In this document: piece by piece, positions 1 to 8,890 of the stretch
How positions within the stretch are numbered: the first letter of the stretch is position 1
Layout of the letters: every line of letters starts with the position of its first letter
DNA from: Pelobates cultripes
Taxonomy: Eukaryota > Chordata > Amphibia > Anura > Pelobatidae
Direction of reading: 5' to 3'
Length of the DNA stretch: 64,000 nt
NCBI GenBank assembly: GCA_933207985.1
Contig: OW240916.1
Location: 263,911,147-263,975,146 of the forward strand
The notes under the pieces: model-generated
Told to the model about the DNA's origin: nothing
The model's database searches: none
Seen by the model: only the letters and a program-made list of their open reading frames with translations
Translations under genes and position numbers: made by a program

Positions 1-900
1 GCAGTGATATAGAAGTTCCTTACAAGAGACAGAACTCAGTATTGAGGGTGAAGAGGTCTGAAGGTTTAATGGTACAGGCTGACTTTATATACAATTCCTC
101 AGGCCAAAGGCACACCCTCCGGACCTGATGGAGCACCGCATTACAAACTGTACAGACCAATAAAAACAAAGTAACAATGAACGACACTCCCACATATAGC
201 ACACAATCCCTCCCCTCTGCCTGTTATATAATTAAGGTAGTTAATGCATTAACTTTTATCCCCAGGCAGAAAAAACACCTTTTTATAAAGTCCCATAATT
301 ACCCCAAAACACAACATATCCCCATAAATGTTACATCCCCTGAGAGCCATGATCTGGGTGAACAACATATCCAAAACCCAGGATGTCATAGCCAAAACAG
401 TTCCATAGATTCACAGCTAGGTGCCACTGAAGTCTATTTGCGGTTTTAGTGCATGCAAACAACATGGCCACCACCATGTGTTCGAATGGCTGCCACTTCG
501 ACTGTTTGGGACTTTGAAAAAAAAAAAGAATGTTTAAAGTCCCAATAGGCACAATTTGGGTCTCTCAGCCAAAATAAATTAAAGGGGCCATAGTCAGAGT
601 AAAAGGCTGGCAAGTAGTCCTCTCCAAAAACCAGTGGCGAAATGGCTTTTGTCACAGGGAGCACTGTGTGTGTGTGTGTGTGGGGGTGCAGTGTGTGTGT
701 GTGTGTGTGTGGTTGAAGGAGGGGGCAGAGTAAATTTTTTTTTTTTCTCTTTAATAAAAATACTTATATCCCCTCTCCCTTCTTACCTTTGCCTGGGAGG
801 GGGGATACTATTTCCAATCCCTGGACCATCATTTGATGGTCTTCACTTTACCCACAATCAAAGATAAGCAGAGAGTAATGGTGGCGGTGTAGGTTTTCTC
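1..900. other. Gene-free stretch with a TG microsatellite
   Basis: No coding region with recognisable homology is visible; the short open frames here are of the length expected by chance. Positions about 664-710 hold two (TG)n runs separated by a G-rich spacer, followed by a T-tract near 736-747. Nothing else could be assigned. Confidence 0.6.
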
Positions 901-919
901 TTTTCACCCCACTGCACCT

Positions 920-3201
920 TTTTAAAACTCTGCCTTTGACCTTATTTTCTCTTATTCATGTAGAGTATCTATTATCAGCAGCACTCCATTTCCTCTCTGG
1001 TCACAACCTCTTACTGTTTGCTCTCAAGTACCCCCTCACCCAACAACCTCAGCCCCCCCCCCCCCCCCTTAACTCAGGAGGAACCTTAATTCTATTGACC
1101 TCCAGCAGCTGTCAGCTAAAATTGATTCACAACTGCTACCCATCCCTTCCCTCACTGGCCATCTCCACATATAACACTACCCTCACCTCTGCCTTGAATG
1201 CTGCAGCACCGCTCCAAATATGCACATCGAGGAGGACACGACCCCAACCGTGGCATACTAAATCAACATGTTATCTGCAGAGTTGCTCCTGTTGTGCTGA
1301 ACTCTCCTGGAGGAAGTCCCGTACCCAGGCAGACTTTCTCCATTATAGATTCATATGATGTTCATACAGCGCAGCCCTTGCCCTCGCCATACAGTCATAC
1401 TTTTCCCCTCTCATTAGTTCATGCTCCTGCAATCCCAGACATCTCTTTGACACCTTTAACTCTCTTCTCCACCCTGCTGTGGCCACCCCCCAAACTAACC
1501 TTGCAGCTGATAGCTTTGCATGCTACTTTATCGACAAGATTGAACAGCTAAGGAAAGAATTCTCCCCTCCTTGCCATTCTTTCTCAACCACTCATACATC
1601 ATGCCTTTCCTACCCTTCAGACTTTCTCCTCGGCTACTGAACAAGAGGTGGCTGCGCTTCTCCTTTCCTCTCGCCACACCACTTGCCCACTCGATCCTGT
1701 CTCGTCTCACCTTATCAGATCTCTCTTCCCCTGTCTTGTGCCTTCCCTAACACACACATCTTCAACTGCTCTCTCTCTCTTCTGGCACTGTCCCTCCTAC
1801 CTTAAACATGCCACTGTAGTGTACCTATCCTGGGAAAAAAAACAAAAAATCTCTTGACCCATCCTCCCACTCTAACTATCGTCCCATATACCTGCTCCCT
1901 TTTTCCTCAAAGCTTCTGGAAAGACTTGTCTTTGCCCGTGTGTCTCACTTCCTCAATTCCAACTCTCTCCTTGACCCTCTTCAGTCTGGCTTCCGCCCCC
2001 TCCACTCTACTGAGACTGCTCTTATCAAAGTTACTAACGACCTAATCGCAGCTAAATCCAAAGGCCACTACTCCATATTAATTCTCCTTGACCTCTCTGC
2101 TGCTTTTGACACCGTTGATCATGCTCTCCTCCTTCAAACTCTTCAATCACTCGGTCTCTGTGACTCTGTTCTCTCATGGTTTTCCTCTTATCTCTCCCAA
2201 CGCTCATTCAGTGTCTCCTTTTCTAATAATACATCCTCCCCTTGTCCTGTCTGGGTTGGCGTTCCCCTAGGCTCTGTCCTTGGCCCCCTTCTATTTTCTT
2301 TTTATACTGCCTCTCTTGGCAAACTTATAGCCTCTCTTGGATTCCACTACCACCTGAACGCTTATGACACCCAGTTATCTCTTCTCCCCGGACCTCTCCC
2401 CTGACGTCCTGCAACGTGTCACTGCTTGCCTTTCTTCCATCTCTGACTGGATGTCCTCCCGCTTTCTGAAACTCAATCTCTCTAGAACTGAGCCCCTTGT
2501 CTTTCCTCCTAATACTGATCCTCCTCTTTCGCTCTCCCTTCAAGTCAGTGATTTCCACATAAGTCCATCCTTGCAAGCACGCTGTCTTGTCATCATACTT
2601 GACTCTGGCCTCACCTTTGAGCCTCACATCCACTTTGTTGCCAAATCGTGTAGATTCCAACTTAAAAACATAGTCTGCATCTGCCACTTTCTTACACAAG
2701 ATGCTACCAAGGAGCTTGTCCATGCTATAGTAATTTCCCACATGGATTATTGTAACCCTCTCCTGATTGGTCTCCCTAAAAGCCATATTGCCCCGCTACA
2801 GTCTGTAATGAATGCAGCCACCAGGCTGATTTTCTTCTCTAGTCTGTCCTCACACCTCACTCCTCTGTCAGTCCTTACATTGGCTTCCTGTATCCTATAG
2901 GAGTCAATTCAAAGTGCTAACCCATACCTATAAAGCACTGATCAATTCTAGCCCCTCATTTCTCTTCACAGATCCATAGGTATCTTCTTTGTCTCTCCGC
3001 TCTGACCTTGACCACCTCCTGTTCGCACCTGTATGGTCAACTCATGCTTGCAGGACTTCTCGCGGCCGGCTCCCTTCCTATGGAATAGCCTGCCTACTGC
3101 CATCAGACTCTCCCCTAGTCTTCAATAGTTTAAGAAGTGCCTTAAAACCCATCTCTTTAGGAAAGCTTATGGCCTCCCAGTGTAACCTCTACCTTACATA
3201 C
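920..3201 (+). mobile_element. Decayed L2-type LINE, 5' flank of the ERV
   Basis: Fragments in all three forward frames read as non-LTR reverse transcriptase of the L2/CR1 group. The best block is 1940-2404, with the motif [11 protein letters not shown] (RT block A), then [13 protein letters not shown] (block B). The catalytic YADD position reads NAYD, so the enzyme would be dead. C-terminal thumb and post-RT text follows at 2364-2900 and 2989-3200 in other frames. Pyrimidine-rich text at 920-1940 probably holds the region upstream of RT. The LINE is cut at its 3' side by the retroviral LTR at 3202. The same family lies antisense at 15478-15638 and 29160-30480. Family level (L2) is inferred from motif wording; a Repbase search would settle it. 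Confidence 0.8.
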
Positions 3202-3709
3202 TGTTGTGGAAATAAGGTCTACACATATTTCCTAGTTAGTGAAAAATGTCTATTTACTCATTTCACGATATATATATATAGCTAAGCACACACGTTATAA
3301 TCAAGATGGCTGCTGGAAGCTTCTAGCTCCTTCCCCCTCCCCCTTCCTTTCTCCTTCCTAACATCGACTAACTACCTCGTGCACCAAGATGGCGCCGGGA
3401 AACCGTGGGAGATTCTCATGGCCCCGGTGACATCACCTACAGTAGGCAGAGCATTGAAGCAACCACTTAACACCTAACCAATTATTGATGTATTATTCCA
3501 TGTTATCTCTGACAATGCTTATGATGTAATTTTGCTTTAAAAGGGACTTGCCGTCCCCTCTGAATAAACTTTCCTCAAGTTATTCAACAACCTAGAACCT
3601 GTGTCTGGTGTGAATTACTTCAGGGAGCGTGCACGCATTGTTTCATTGATTTGGCCAGGGGCAGATACACAAAGAAATAATCAATACTTTAATTGATTTT
3701 TCCACTTCA
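3202..3709 (+). repeat. 5' LTR of the ERV
   Basis: Starts TGTTGTGG and ends CCACTTCA (the TG...CA rule), and repeats at 14968-15477. A TATA-like TTTAAAAG lies near 3537-3544. The polyadenylation signal AATAAA is at 3563-3568, so U3 ends and R begins close to 3550. A short hairpin GGGAC-TTGCC-GTCCC sits at 3543-3557, just before AATAAA. Both LTRs hold a short (AT)n run that differs by one dinucleotide. Confidence 0.95.
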
Positions 3710-3711
3710 AT

Positions 3712-3729
3712 TGGCGCCCAACGTGGGGC
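3712..3729 (+). promoter_or_regulatory. Primer-binding site, tRNA-Lys1,2 type
   Basis: TGGCGCCCAACGTGGGGC begins two bases after the 5' LTR end. It matches the 18-base 3' end complement known for tRNA-Lys1,2, as used by foamy viruses and several beta- and lentiviruses. Many gamma-type viruses use tRNA-Pro instead, so this primer with a gamma-like Pol is notable. Confidence 0.85.
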
Positions 3730-3900
3730 CCACCGGAGAGCCGGTTCGGTGAGCCGGAACCAACGGACCGGAGCGGACCTCCGGAAAGTGGGACAAGCGG
3801 AGCCTGATCACCTCCATAATACAGCCGTTGCCTGTGTTATTCTCCTGTTTTGTGCCGGTCTGTCTCCGAGTCCACTTCCGGCTTCCAGAAGGCTACTAGA

Positions 3901-3911
3901 GACAGGTAATT
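3901..3911 (+). promoter_or_regulatory. Candidate splice donor for env mRNA
   Basis: GACAG|GTAATT lies between the primer-binding site and the leader repeat array, where retroviruses usually place the major donor. If used with the acceptor at 12644, the spliced env RNA would lose the whole uORF/stem-loop array while genomic RNA keeps it. This is a motif-only prediction. Confidence 0.45.
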
Positions 3912-4006
3912 AACTCATCCGGTGCGCCCTTTTTAAGTGAACCTGTCGATTGTCTATCTGCCTCCTGTATTCATTTATGTGTGTGTGTTTATTATACCTT
4001 TAAAAC

Positions 4007-4597
4007 ATGTTTGCTTGACTGCCTAGCGGGCAGGGAACGCATTTTATATGTTTGCTTGACTGCCTAGCGGGCAGGGAACGCATTTTATATGTTTGCTTGA
4101 CTGCCTAGCGGGCAGGGAACGCATTTTATATGTTTGCTTGACTGCCTAGCGGGCAGGGAACGCATTTTACATGTTTGCTTGACTGCCTAGCGGGCAGGGA
4201 ACGCATTTTACATGTTTGCTTGACTGCCTAGCGGGCAGGGAACGCATTTTACATGTTTGCTTGACTGCCTAGCGGGCAGGGAACGCATTTTATATGTTTG
4301 CTTGACTGCCTAGCGGGCAGGGAACGCATTTTACATGTTTGCTTGACTGCCTAGCGGGCAGGGAACGCGGTTTATGTTTGCTTGACTGCCTAGCGGGCAG
4401 GGAACGCGGTTTATGTTTGCTTGACTGCCTAGCGGGCAGGGAACGCATTACAGCCGGTGGGGCTGGGTTTTTATGTTAGCTTGACTGCCTAGCGGGCAGG
4501 GAACGCATTTCAGCCGGTGGGGCTGGGTTTTTATGTTAGCTTGACTGCCTGGCGGGCAGGGAACGCATTGCAGCCAGTGGGGCTGGGATTTTTGTTT
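4007..4597 (+). repeat. Leader array: 13 tandem stem-loop/uORF units
   Basis: The core GCCTAGCGGG recurs at 4021, 4062, 4103, 4144, 4185, 4226, 4267, 4308, 4349, 4388, 4427 and 4487, with a one-base variant at 4547. Spacing is 41 bp (first nine), then 39, 39, 60 and 60 bp. Each unit holds ATG TTT GCT TGA (ATG TTA GCT TGA in the last two), a three-codon reading frame. The stop is followed directly by the hairpin CTGCC-TAGCG-GGCAG. The stretches after the last three cores add a second hairpin, CAGCC-GGTGG-GGCTG. It lies in the ERV leader between the candidate splice donor and gag. Function is not known; ribosome shunting, packaging or simple replication slippage are possibilities. Confidence 0.9.
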
Positions 4598-5002
4598 GAT
4601 TATTGCAGTATTTCCTTTGGTACCAGTGTTTTGCCGGGACCAGCCTGGTGGGTGAAGGCTGGGGATTGTTATACCCTGAATATCTGACACCGGTGGTGTT
4701 AACATGTACATGGCTATTTTGCTCTCTATCATTCTGTGGTTTCTGTTTAATTGTTGTTACAGTGTGGGTACCCTTGGTGTGTGTGTGTATTGTGTGGTTA
4801 GTTCTGGATTCCGGAGTTTACGCTCATTTATATGTTTGTGATTTTTGCAAATGTCTTCTCATTAGCGCAGCCACGTTCATTTTCTCGGGGCTCAAGTTCT
4901 CGTGGCAGTTCTCGTGGCAGTCGAGCACTGTAGACATTCTCTTTCCCTTGTACCTCCTCTATTTATCTGTCTTTAGCGCGTGGCACGCTTCGTTTACTCA
5001 AA

Positions 5003-7261
5003 ATGGGACAGGAACACGCTAGACCTGCTAAGGGCTTGTTGGCTTGTGACATTGTGAAAGAAAGGGCAGGGGAAGATGCAATGTTGAAACTTAAAAAGAT
5101 TGCTAAGGTGTGTGGCTTCCAGATGTTGCCCAGTGGGAGATTGCAGCCTGAGTTTTGGAGAAAGCTACTCATAGACAAGGAAGGGTTGTTGTTGGATAAT
5201 GGACTTACGAAGGTTGCAGAGGCTTGGTATCGGGTAGCTAGAGGTTTGAAACGGGAAGGATGGGTCGAGGAAGAACTGGAGTTCAAGGGCCAAATTGTGT
5301 ATGTTTATCATAGGAGTGTTCACAATGATGATGTTGTTTCTATTGTTCCACGACCACCGCCCTATGATGGTGCCCGGGGCGCAACACTTAATTCCCGCCC
5401 TGCTTCTCCCGTCACAGCACAAACCCCACCCTCCGGGGGTGTGCCTTCAGCTCCCACTCCCCTGTGCCCCGTACTTGGTGCGGATGGTGCTTACTATTAT
5501 CCAGTCCCACTTCACTCATTCCCACCTACTCCCATGCCTCAACCCCCCTATGACCCAACCCCTTCCATCAGCCATCCTTCCATCATGCCTGCCGAAGCCC
5601 CTCCGCCTTCATGTCCTTCGCTACCTCTCCCAGTGACCGTCCCCACTCCGGACCCTGCCATGGCTTTCCCCACCTTACCCATTGAAGTCCCACCTTCCTC
5701 CTCCGCTTCCCTCTCAACCCTGAGTACCCCTTCCCTAGTAACTCCCGTTCCCTCACCCTCTCCGTCTATTACACATCCAACTCCCCTGACCCATACCCTT
5801 TCCACCGGCCCTATTCCTCCGGATCTCTGTCTCCCCGCTGACCCAGGACCCCTCCCTCCCACGGCCAATTTGCCGTCCCTAATCTCTGCCCTCACCGCCC
5901 TGACCCAACCCCCTGTTACCACCTCTCCATCCCCTTCTCCAGTGTTACCTCCTCCTCCCGAAGTCCCAGCCCCCTCTACCTCGTTACCCCTCCCTCCCAC
6001 GGCCGATTTGCCGTCCCTAATCTCTGCCCTCACCGCCCTGACCCAACCCCCTGTTACCACCTCTCCATCCCCTTCTCCAGTGTTACCTCCTCCTCCCGAA
6101 GTCCCAGCCCCCTCTACCTCGTTACCCCTCCCTCCCACGGCCGATTTGCCGTCCCTAATCTCTGCCCTCACCGCCCTGACCCAACCCCCTGTTACCACCT
6201 CTCCATCCCCTTCTCCAGTGTTACCTCCTCCTCCCGAAGTCCCAGCCCCCTCTACCTCGTTACCCCTCCCTCCCACGGCCAATTTGCCGTCCCTAATCTC
6301 TGCCCTCACCGCCCTGACCCAACCCCCTGTTACCACCTCTCCATCCCCTTCTCCAGTGTTACCTCCTCCTCCCGAAGTCCCAGCCCCCTCTACCTCGTTA
6401 CCCCTCCCTCCCACGGCCGATTTGCCGTCCCTAATCTCTGCCCTCACCGCCCTGACCCAACCCCCTGTTACCACCTCTCCATCCCCTTCTCCAGTGTTAC
6501 CTCCTCCTCCCGAAGTCCCAGCCCCCTCTACCTCGTTACCCCTCCCTCCCACGGCCGATTTGCCGTCCCTAATCTCTGCCCTCACCGCCCTGACCCAACC
6601 CCCTGTTACCACCTCTCCATCCCCTTCTCCAGTGTTACCTCCTCCTCCCGAAGTCCCAGCCCCCTCTACCTCGTTACCCCTCCCTCCCACGGCCAATTTG
6701 CCATCCCTAATCTCTGCCCTCACCGCCCTGACCCAACCCCCTGTTACCACCTCTCCAACCCCTTCTCCAGTGTTACCTCCTCCTCCCGAAGTCCCAGCCC
6801 CCTCTACCTCGTTACCCCTCCCTCCCACGGCCGATTTGCCGTCCCTAATCTCTGCCCTCACCGCCCTGACCCAACCCCCTGTTACCACCTCTCCATCCCC
6901 TTCTCCAGTGTTACCTCCTCCTCCCGAAGTCCCGGCCCCCTCTACCTCGTTGCCTACTCCTCCACTGATTGGTTTGCCATCCCTTGCCTCCGCCCACGTT
7001 GCTCTGCCACAGCCCCTTGTTCCAATCCCTCCAACCCCTTCCCCGGAAACCCTTGACGCATCCATGACTAATGACCTGTCTACCTCGATATCCGCCCTTT
7101 TCACTGCTGTCACTTCCCTGGTTAACTCCGCGATCCCTGCACTGCCTCCCACTGATATACCTCCTCCTCCTCCTCCTCCCCCCGAACCTTCGACCCCTCC
7201 CTTGTCTCCCTCTAACCTCCCCAGCCTTCCGATCCAATCTCTGCTCTTGCTCATGTCCTAA
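5003..7261 (+). CDS. gag: ERV Gag, N-terminal part (matrix and proline-rich region)
   Basis: Begins MGQE, giving an N-terminal glycine suitable for myristoylation, the usual membrane anchor of retroviral matrix. Residues 1-110 look like a compact helical matrix domain. PPPY at residues 118-121 and a PPY near residue 179 fit late-budding motifs that recruit Nedd4-type ligases. From about residue 190 to the stop the protein is Pro/Ser/Thr-rich, including eight near-identical 46-residue repeats encoded at 5861-6964. The frame ends at TAA 7259-7261 without reaching capsid. Capsid continues in another frame just downstream, which is open from 7216, so a frame change between 7216 and 7261 interrupts gag in this copy. 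Start choice: the first ATG with a conserved-looking MG context after the leader. Confidence 0.85.
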   Translation: MGQEHARPAKGLLACDIVKERAGEDAMLKLKKIAKVCGFQMLPSGRLQPEFWRKLLIDKEGLLLDNGLTKVAEAWYRVARGLKREGWVEEELEFKGQIVYVYHRSVHNDDVVSIVPRPPPYDGARGATLNSRPASPVTAQTPPSGGVPSAPTPLCPVLGADGAYYYPVPLHSFPPTPMPQPPYDPTPSISHPSIMPAEAPPPSCPSLPLPVTVPTPDPAMAFPTLPIEVPPSSSASLSTLSTPSLVTPVPSPSPSITHPTPLTHTLSTGPIPPDLCLPADPGPLPPTANLPSLISALTALTQPPVTTSPSPSPVLPPPPEVPAPSTSLPLPPTADLPSLISALTALTQPPVTTSPSPSPVLPPPPEVPAPSTSLPLPPTADLPSLISALTALTQPPVTTSPSPSPVLPPPPEVPAPSTSLPLPPTANLPSLISALTALTQPPVTTSPSPSPVLPPPPEVPAPSTSLPLPPTADLPSLISALTALTQPPVTTSPSPSPVLPPPPEVPAPSTSLPLPPTADLPSLISALTALTQPPVTTSPSPSPVLPPPPEVPAPSTSLPLPPTANLPSLISALTALTQPPVTTSPTPSPVLPPPPEVPAPSTSLPLPPTADLPSLISALTALTQPPVTTSPSPSPVLPPPPEVPAPSTSLPTPPLIGLPSLASAHVALPQPLVPIPPTPSPETLDASMTNDLSTSISALFTAVTSLVNSAIPALPPTDIPPPPPPPPEPSTPPLSPSNLPSLPIQSLLLLMS
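5861..6964 (+). repeat. Eight tandem 138-bp repeats inside gag
   Basis: Unit starts (ACGGCC) fall at 5861, 5999, 6137, 6275, 6413, 6551, 6689 and 6827, exactly 138 bp apart, so the frame is kept (46 residues). Units are almost identical. The sixth residue of the printed motif alternates Asn/Asp in the order N-D-D-N-D-D-N-D, which suggests a three-unit block was duplicated. The seventh unit has private changes (CCATCC, and a Ser-to-Thr substitution). A diverged partial unit follows at 6965. Confidence 0.95.
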
Positions 7262-8562
7262 ACACCCACCACTCATGCCCAGCCCCGCCGGCCCCCATGA
7301 TGGCCCCTTCCACAGCTTTAGTTCCCCATGTCCCTTCCGCCAGCACTAGTTACCCAATCATGGTGGTTGGGTCCAAGGTATCTGCGACTTCGGACCAGCC
7401 CTATGCGATGGGTGCCTCCCCCCAAGCCTCGGGCTTCCACCCTGCTACCTCTCCTATTACCGCCCTCCCAGTTGCCCCCGCTACAGCTACCCCTGAGGCT
7501 ACTCTTCACCGTGGTCCGGTGGTGCCCGAGGAGGTGGTTGTGGTGGACCAGAGCTCACCCCACCGGGGGGGGGAAAGGCTTCCCCAACGGCACTCCATTC
7601 CCCAGGGGTACACTCAGATTAGTCATGGTGCGGATGGTGCACCACCTATGTATGTTACTTTTAACCCTTCCCAAGCCGCTACCCTTGTGACCTCACTCCC
7701 TGATCCTGAGAAACACCCCATGCCCTTTTTCCGCAGGATGGCTCAGATCCGTAAGACATATTCCGCTGCTTGGCGGGATCTTATTAGTTTATGTGAAATT
7801 AAGGCTGGAGATGCATACTGGCCAATCATGGAACGGAGCTTTAGTGACGCTCCACTTACTTCTGATACTGATTTTCGTTCTGGTGAAATTTTCTGCGAAC
7901 AACTTCGCGCCTGGGCGCAGGATAAACTGGCTGACCAGGCTACTTGCATTAATGACATAATACAGGACAAACTTGAGACTGTTGAAAAGTACCACTCTAG
8001 GTTGACTCAGACTTTCTCGGACTTAGGGTTCAGCACTTACAATAAGGCACACACCCAGATGCTATCTGCAGCCTTTGTGGCAGGACTGAGAGAACACATT
8101 CGTAAGGGGTTGATTTTAGCTCGCCCTGAGTATAGAATAATTCCACTAGACACCCTTTTGTTGGTAGCCAAGGGCTTAGAATCTGTTCTACAACCCACAC
8201 AGCGTAGGGCTAGTCCGCTGATGTACACCACCTCCACACCACTTGCTGGTTCTAACCAAGTTCCTCAGATGTTCCCCCAACAGTACACTCAATCACCCCA
8301 GACACTGCCTGCACCAATCCCTTTCCCCCGGGACCGGACTATCACGACAATCCGGACCTGTTTTAATTGTAATCAGCCAGGACACTTTAGAAGAGATTGC
8401 CCACAGCCTAGAGTGTTCCGCCAGCAAACTCCCCGGTACCAAAGTCCCCATGTCACTGGCTACAACTTCCCTTCCCCTGGTTACCTCCCCGCCCTTCCCC
8501 ATCCGCAATTGCCTCAGCTTCCCCCACCACCACCTCCTCCTCCTCCTCCTCCTCCTGAATAG
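7216..8562 (+). CDS. gag: ERV Gag, capsid and nucleocapsid part
   Basis: This frame is open from 7216; the first ATG is at 7297, which is unlikely to be a real start. It encodes the capsid: a region around YVTFNPSQAATLV and LPDPEKHPMPFF followed by helical text with conserved Trp and Arg. A single CCHC zinc knuckle (C-x2-C-x4-H-x4-C) at 8359-8400 marks nucleocapsid. The tail is Pro-rich and ends in a run of CCT codons before TAG 8560-8562. The knuckle would bind genomic RNA; capsid forms the shell. It is separated from the matrix part by a frame change. The frame remains coding-like after the TAG until a second TAG at 8761-8763. Confidence 0.85.
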   Translation, partial: PPQPSDPISALAHVLNTHHSCPAPPAPMMAPSTALVPHVPSASTSYPIMVVGSKVSATSDQPYAMGASPQASGFHPATSPITALPVAPATATPEATLHRGPVVPEEVVVVDQSSPHRGGERLPQRHSIPQGYTQISHGADGAPPMYVTFNPSQAATLVTSLPDPEKHPMPFFRRMAQIRKTYSAAWRDLISLCEIKAGDAYWPIMERSFSDAPLTSDTDFRSGEIFCEQLRAWAQDKLADQATCINDIIQDKLETVEKYHSRLTQTFSDLGFSTYNKAHTQMLSAAFVAGLREHIRKGLILARPEYRIIPLDTLLLVAKGLESVLQPTQRRASPLMYTTSTPLAGSNQVPQMFPQQYTQSPQTLPAPIPFPRDRTITTIRTCFNCNQPGHFRRDCPQPRVFRQQTPRYQSPHVTGYNFPSPGYLPALPHPQLPQLPPPPPPPPPPPPE

Positions 8563-8890
8563 ACTCAAGCCCGGCTCCCTGCATCAGAAACTCGTGCATA
8601 TACTTCACCCTCCGCTGAAGGGTATGACAATGATGATTTCCTAGACGGCCAACCCCATCATACCCTCCGCCCATCCCGTCCCCCCATGCATTCTGCTAAC
8701 CCTCCTTCCACTTCCCGCCGGTACCAGGGACCAGACCAGGCCCATTTGGATTTATTGCAATAGGTAACCGGCAAGCCTGTGTCAGCAATCCCTGCCATGG
8801 CAGTGTCTGCGGGGGATGGGGGAGGCCCTTTAGCCACGGATCAATTTTCGCACCGGGGCCCCATGGGTCATGTGTACGCCACTGGTTGAC
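8563..8890 (+). other. gag-pro junction with two in-frame TAG codons
   Basis: After the gag TAG at 8560 the same frame stays open and coding-like to a second TAG (CAA TAG GTA) at 8761-8763, then to TGA at about 8887. The protease active site LVDTGA is in a different frame, open from about 8837. Class I retroviruses commonly make Gag-Pol by readthrough of a single TAG; here there are two stops plus a frame change, so either one stop is a mutation or expression is unusual. Confidence 0.6.

Noticed and set aside
2325..2786. A 153-codon reverse-strand frame opposite the L2
   Set aside because: Complement of L2 coding sequence with no domain of its own.
4007..4597. Regular 41-bp repeats resembling a CRISPR array
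   Set aside because: There are no unique spacers; the repeats are contiguous, lie inside a retroviral leader, and the genome is eukaryotic.
5548..7254. A 568-codon reverse-strand frame rich in Gly/Val/Glu
   Set aside because: It is the complement of the proline-rich gag repeats; GC-rich period-138 DNA keeps the opposite frame open. No independent start, domain or signal.
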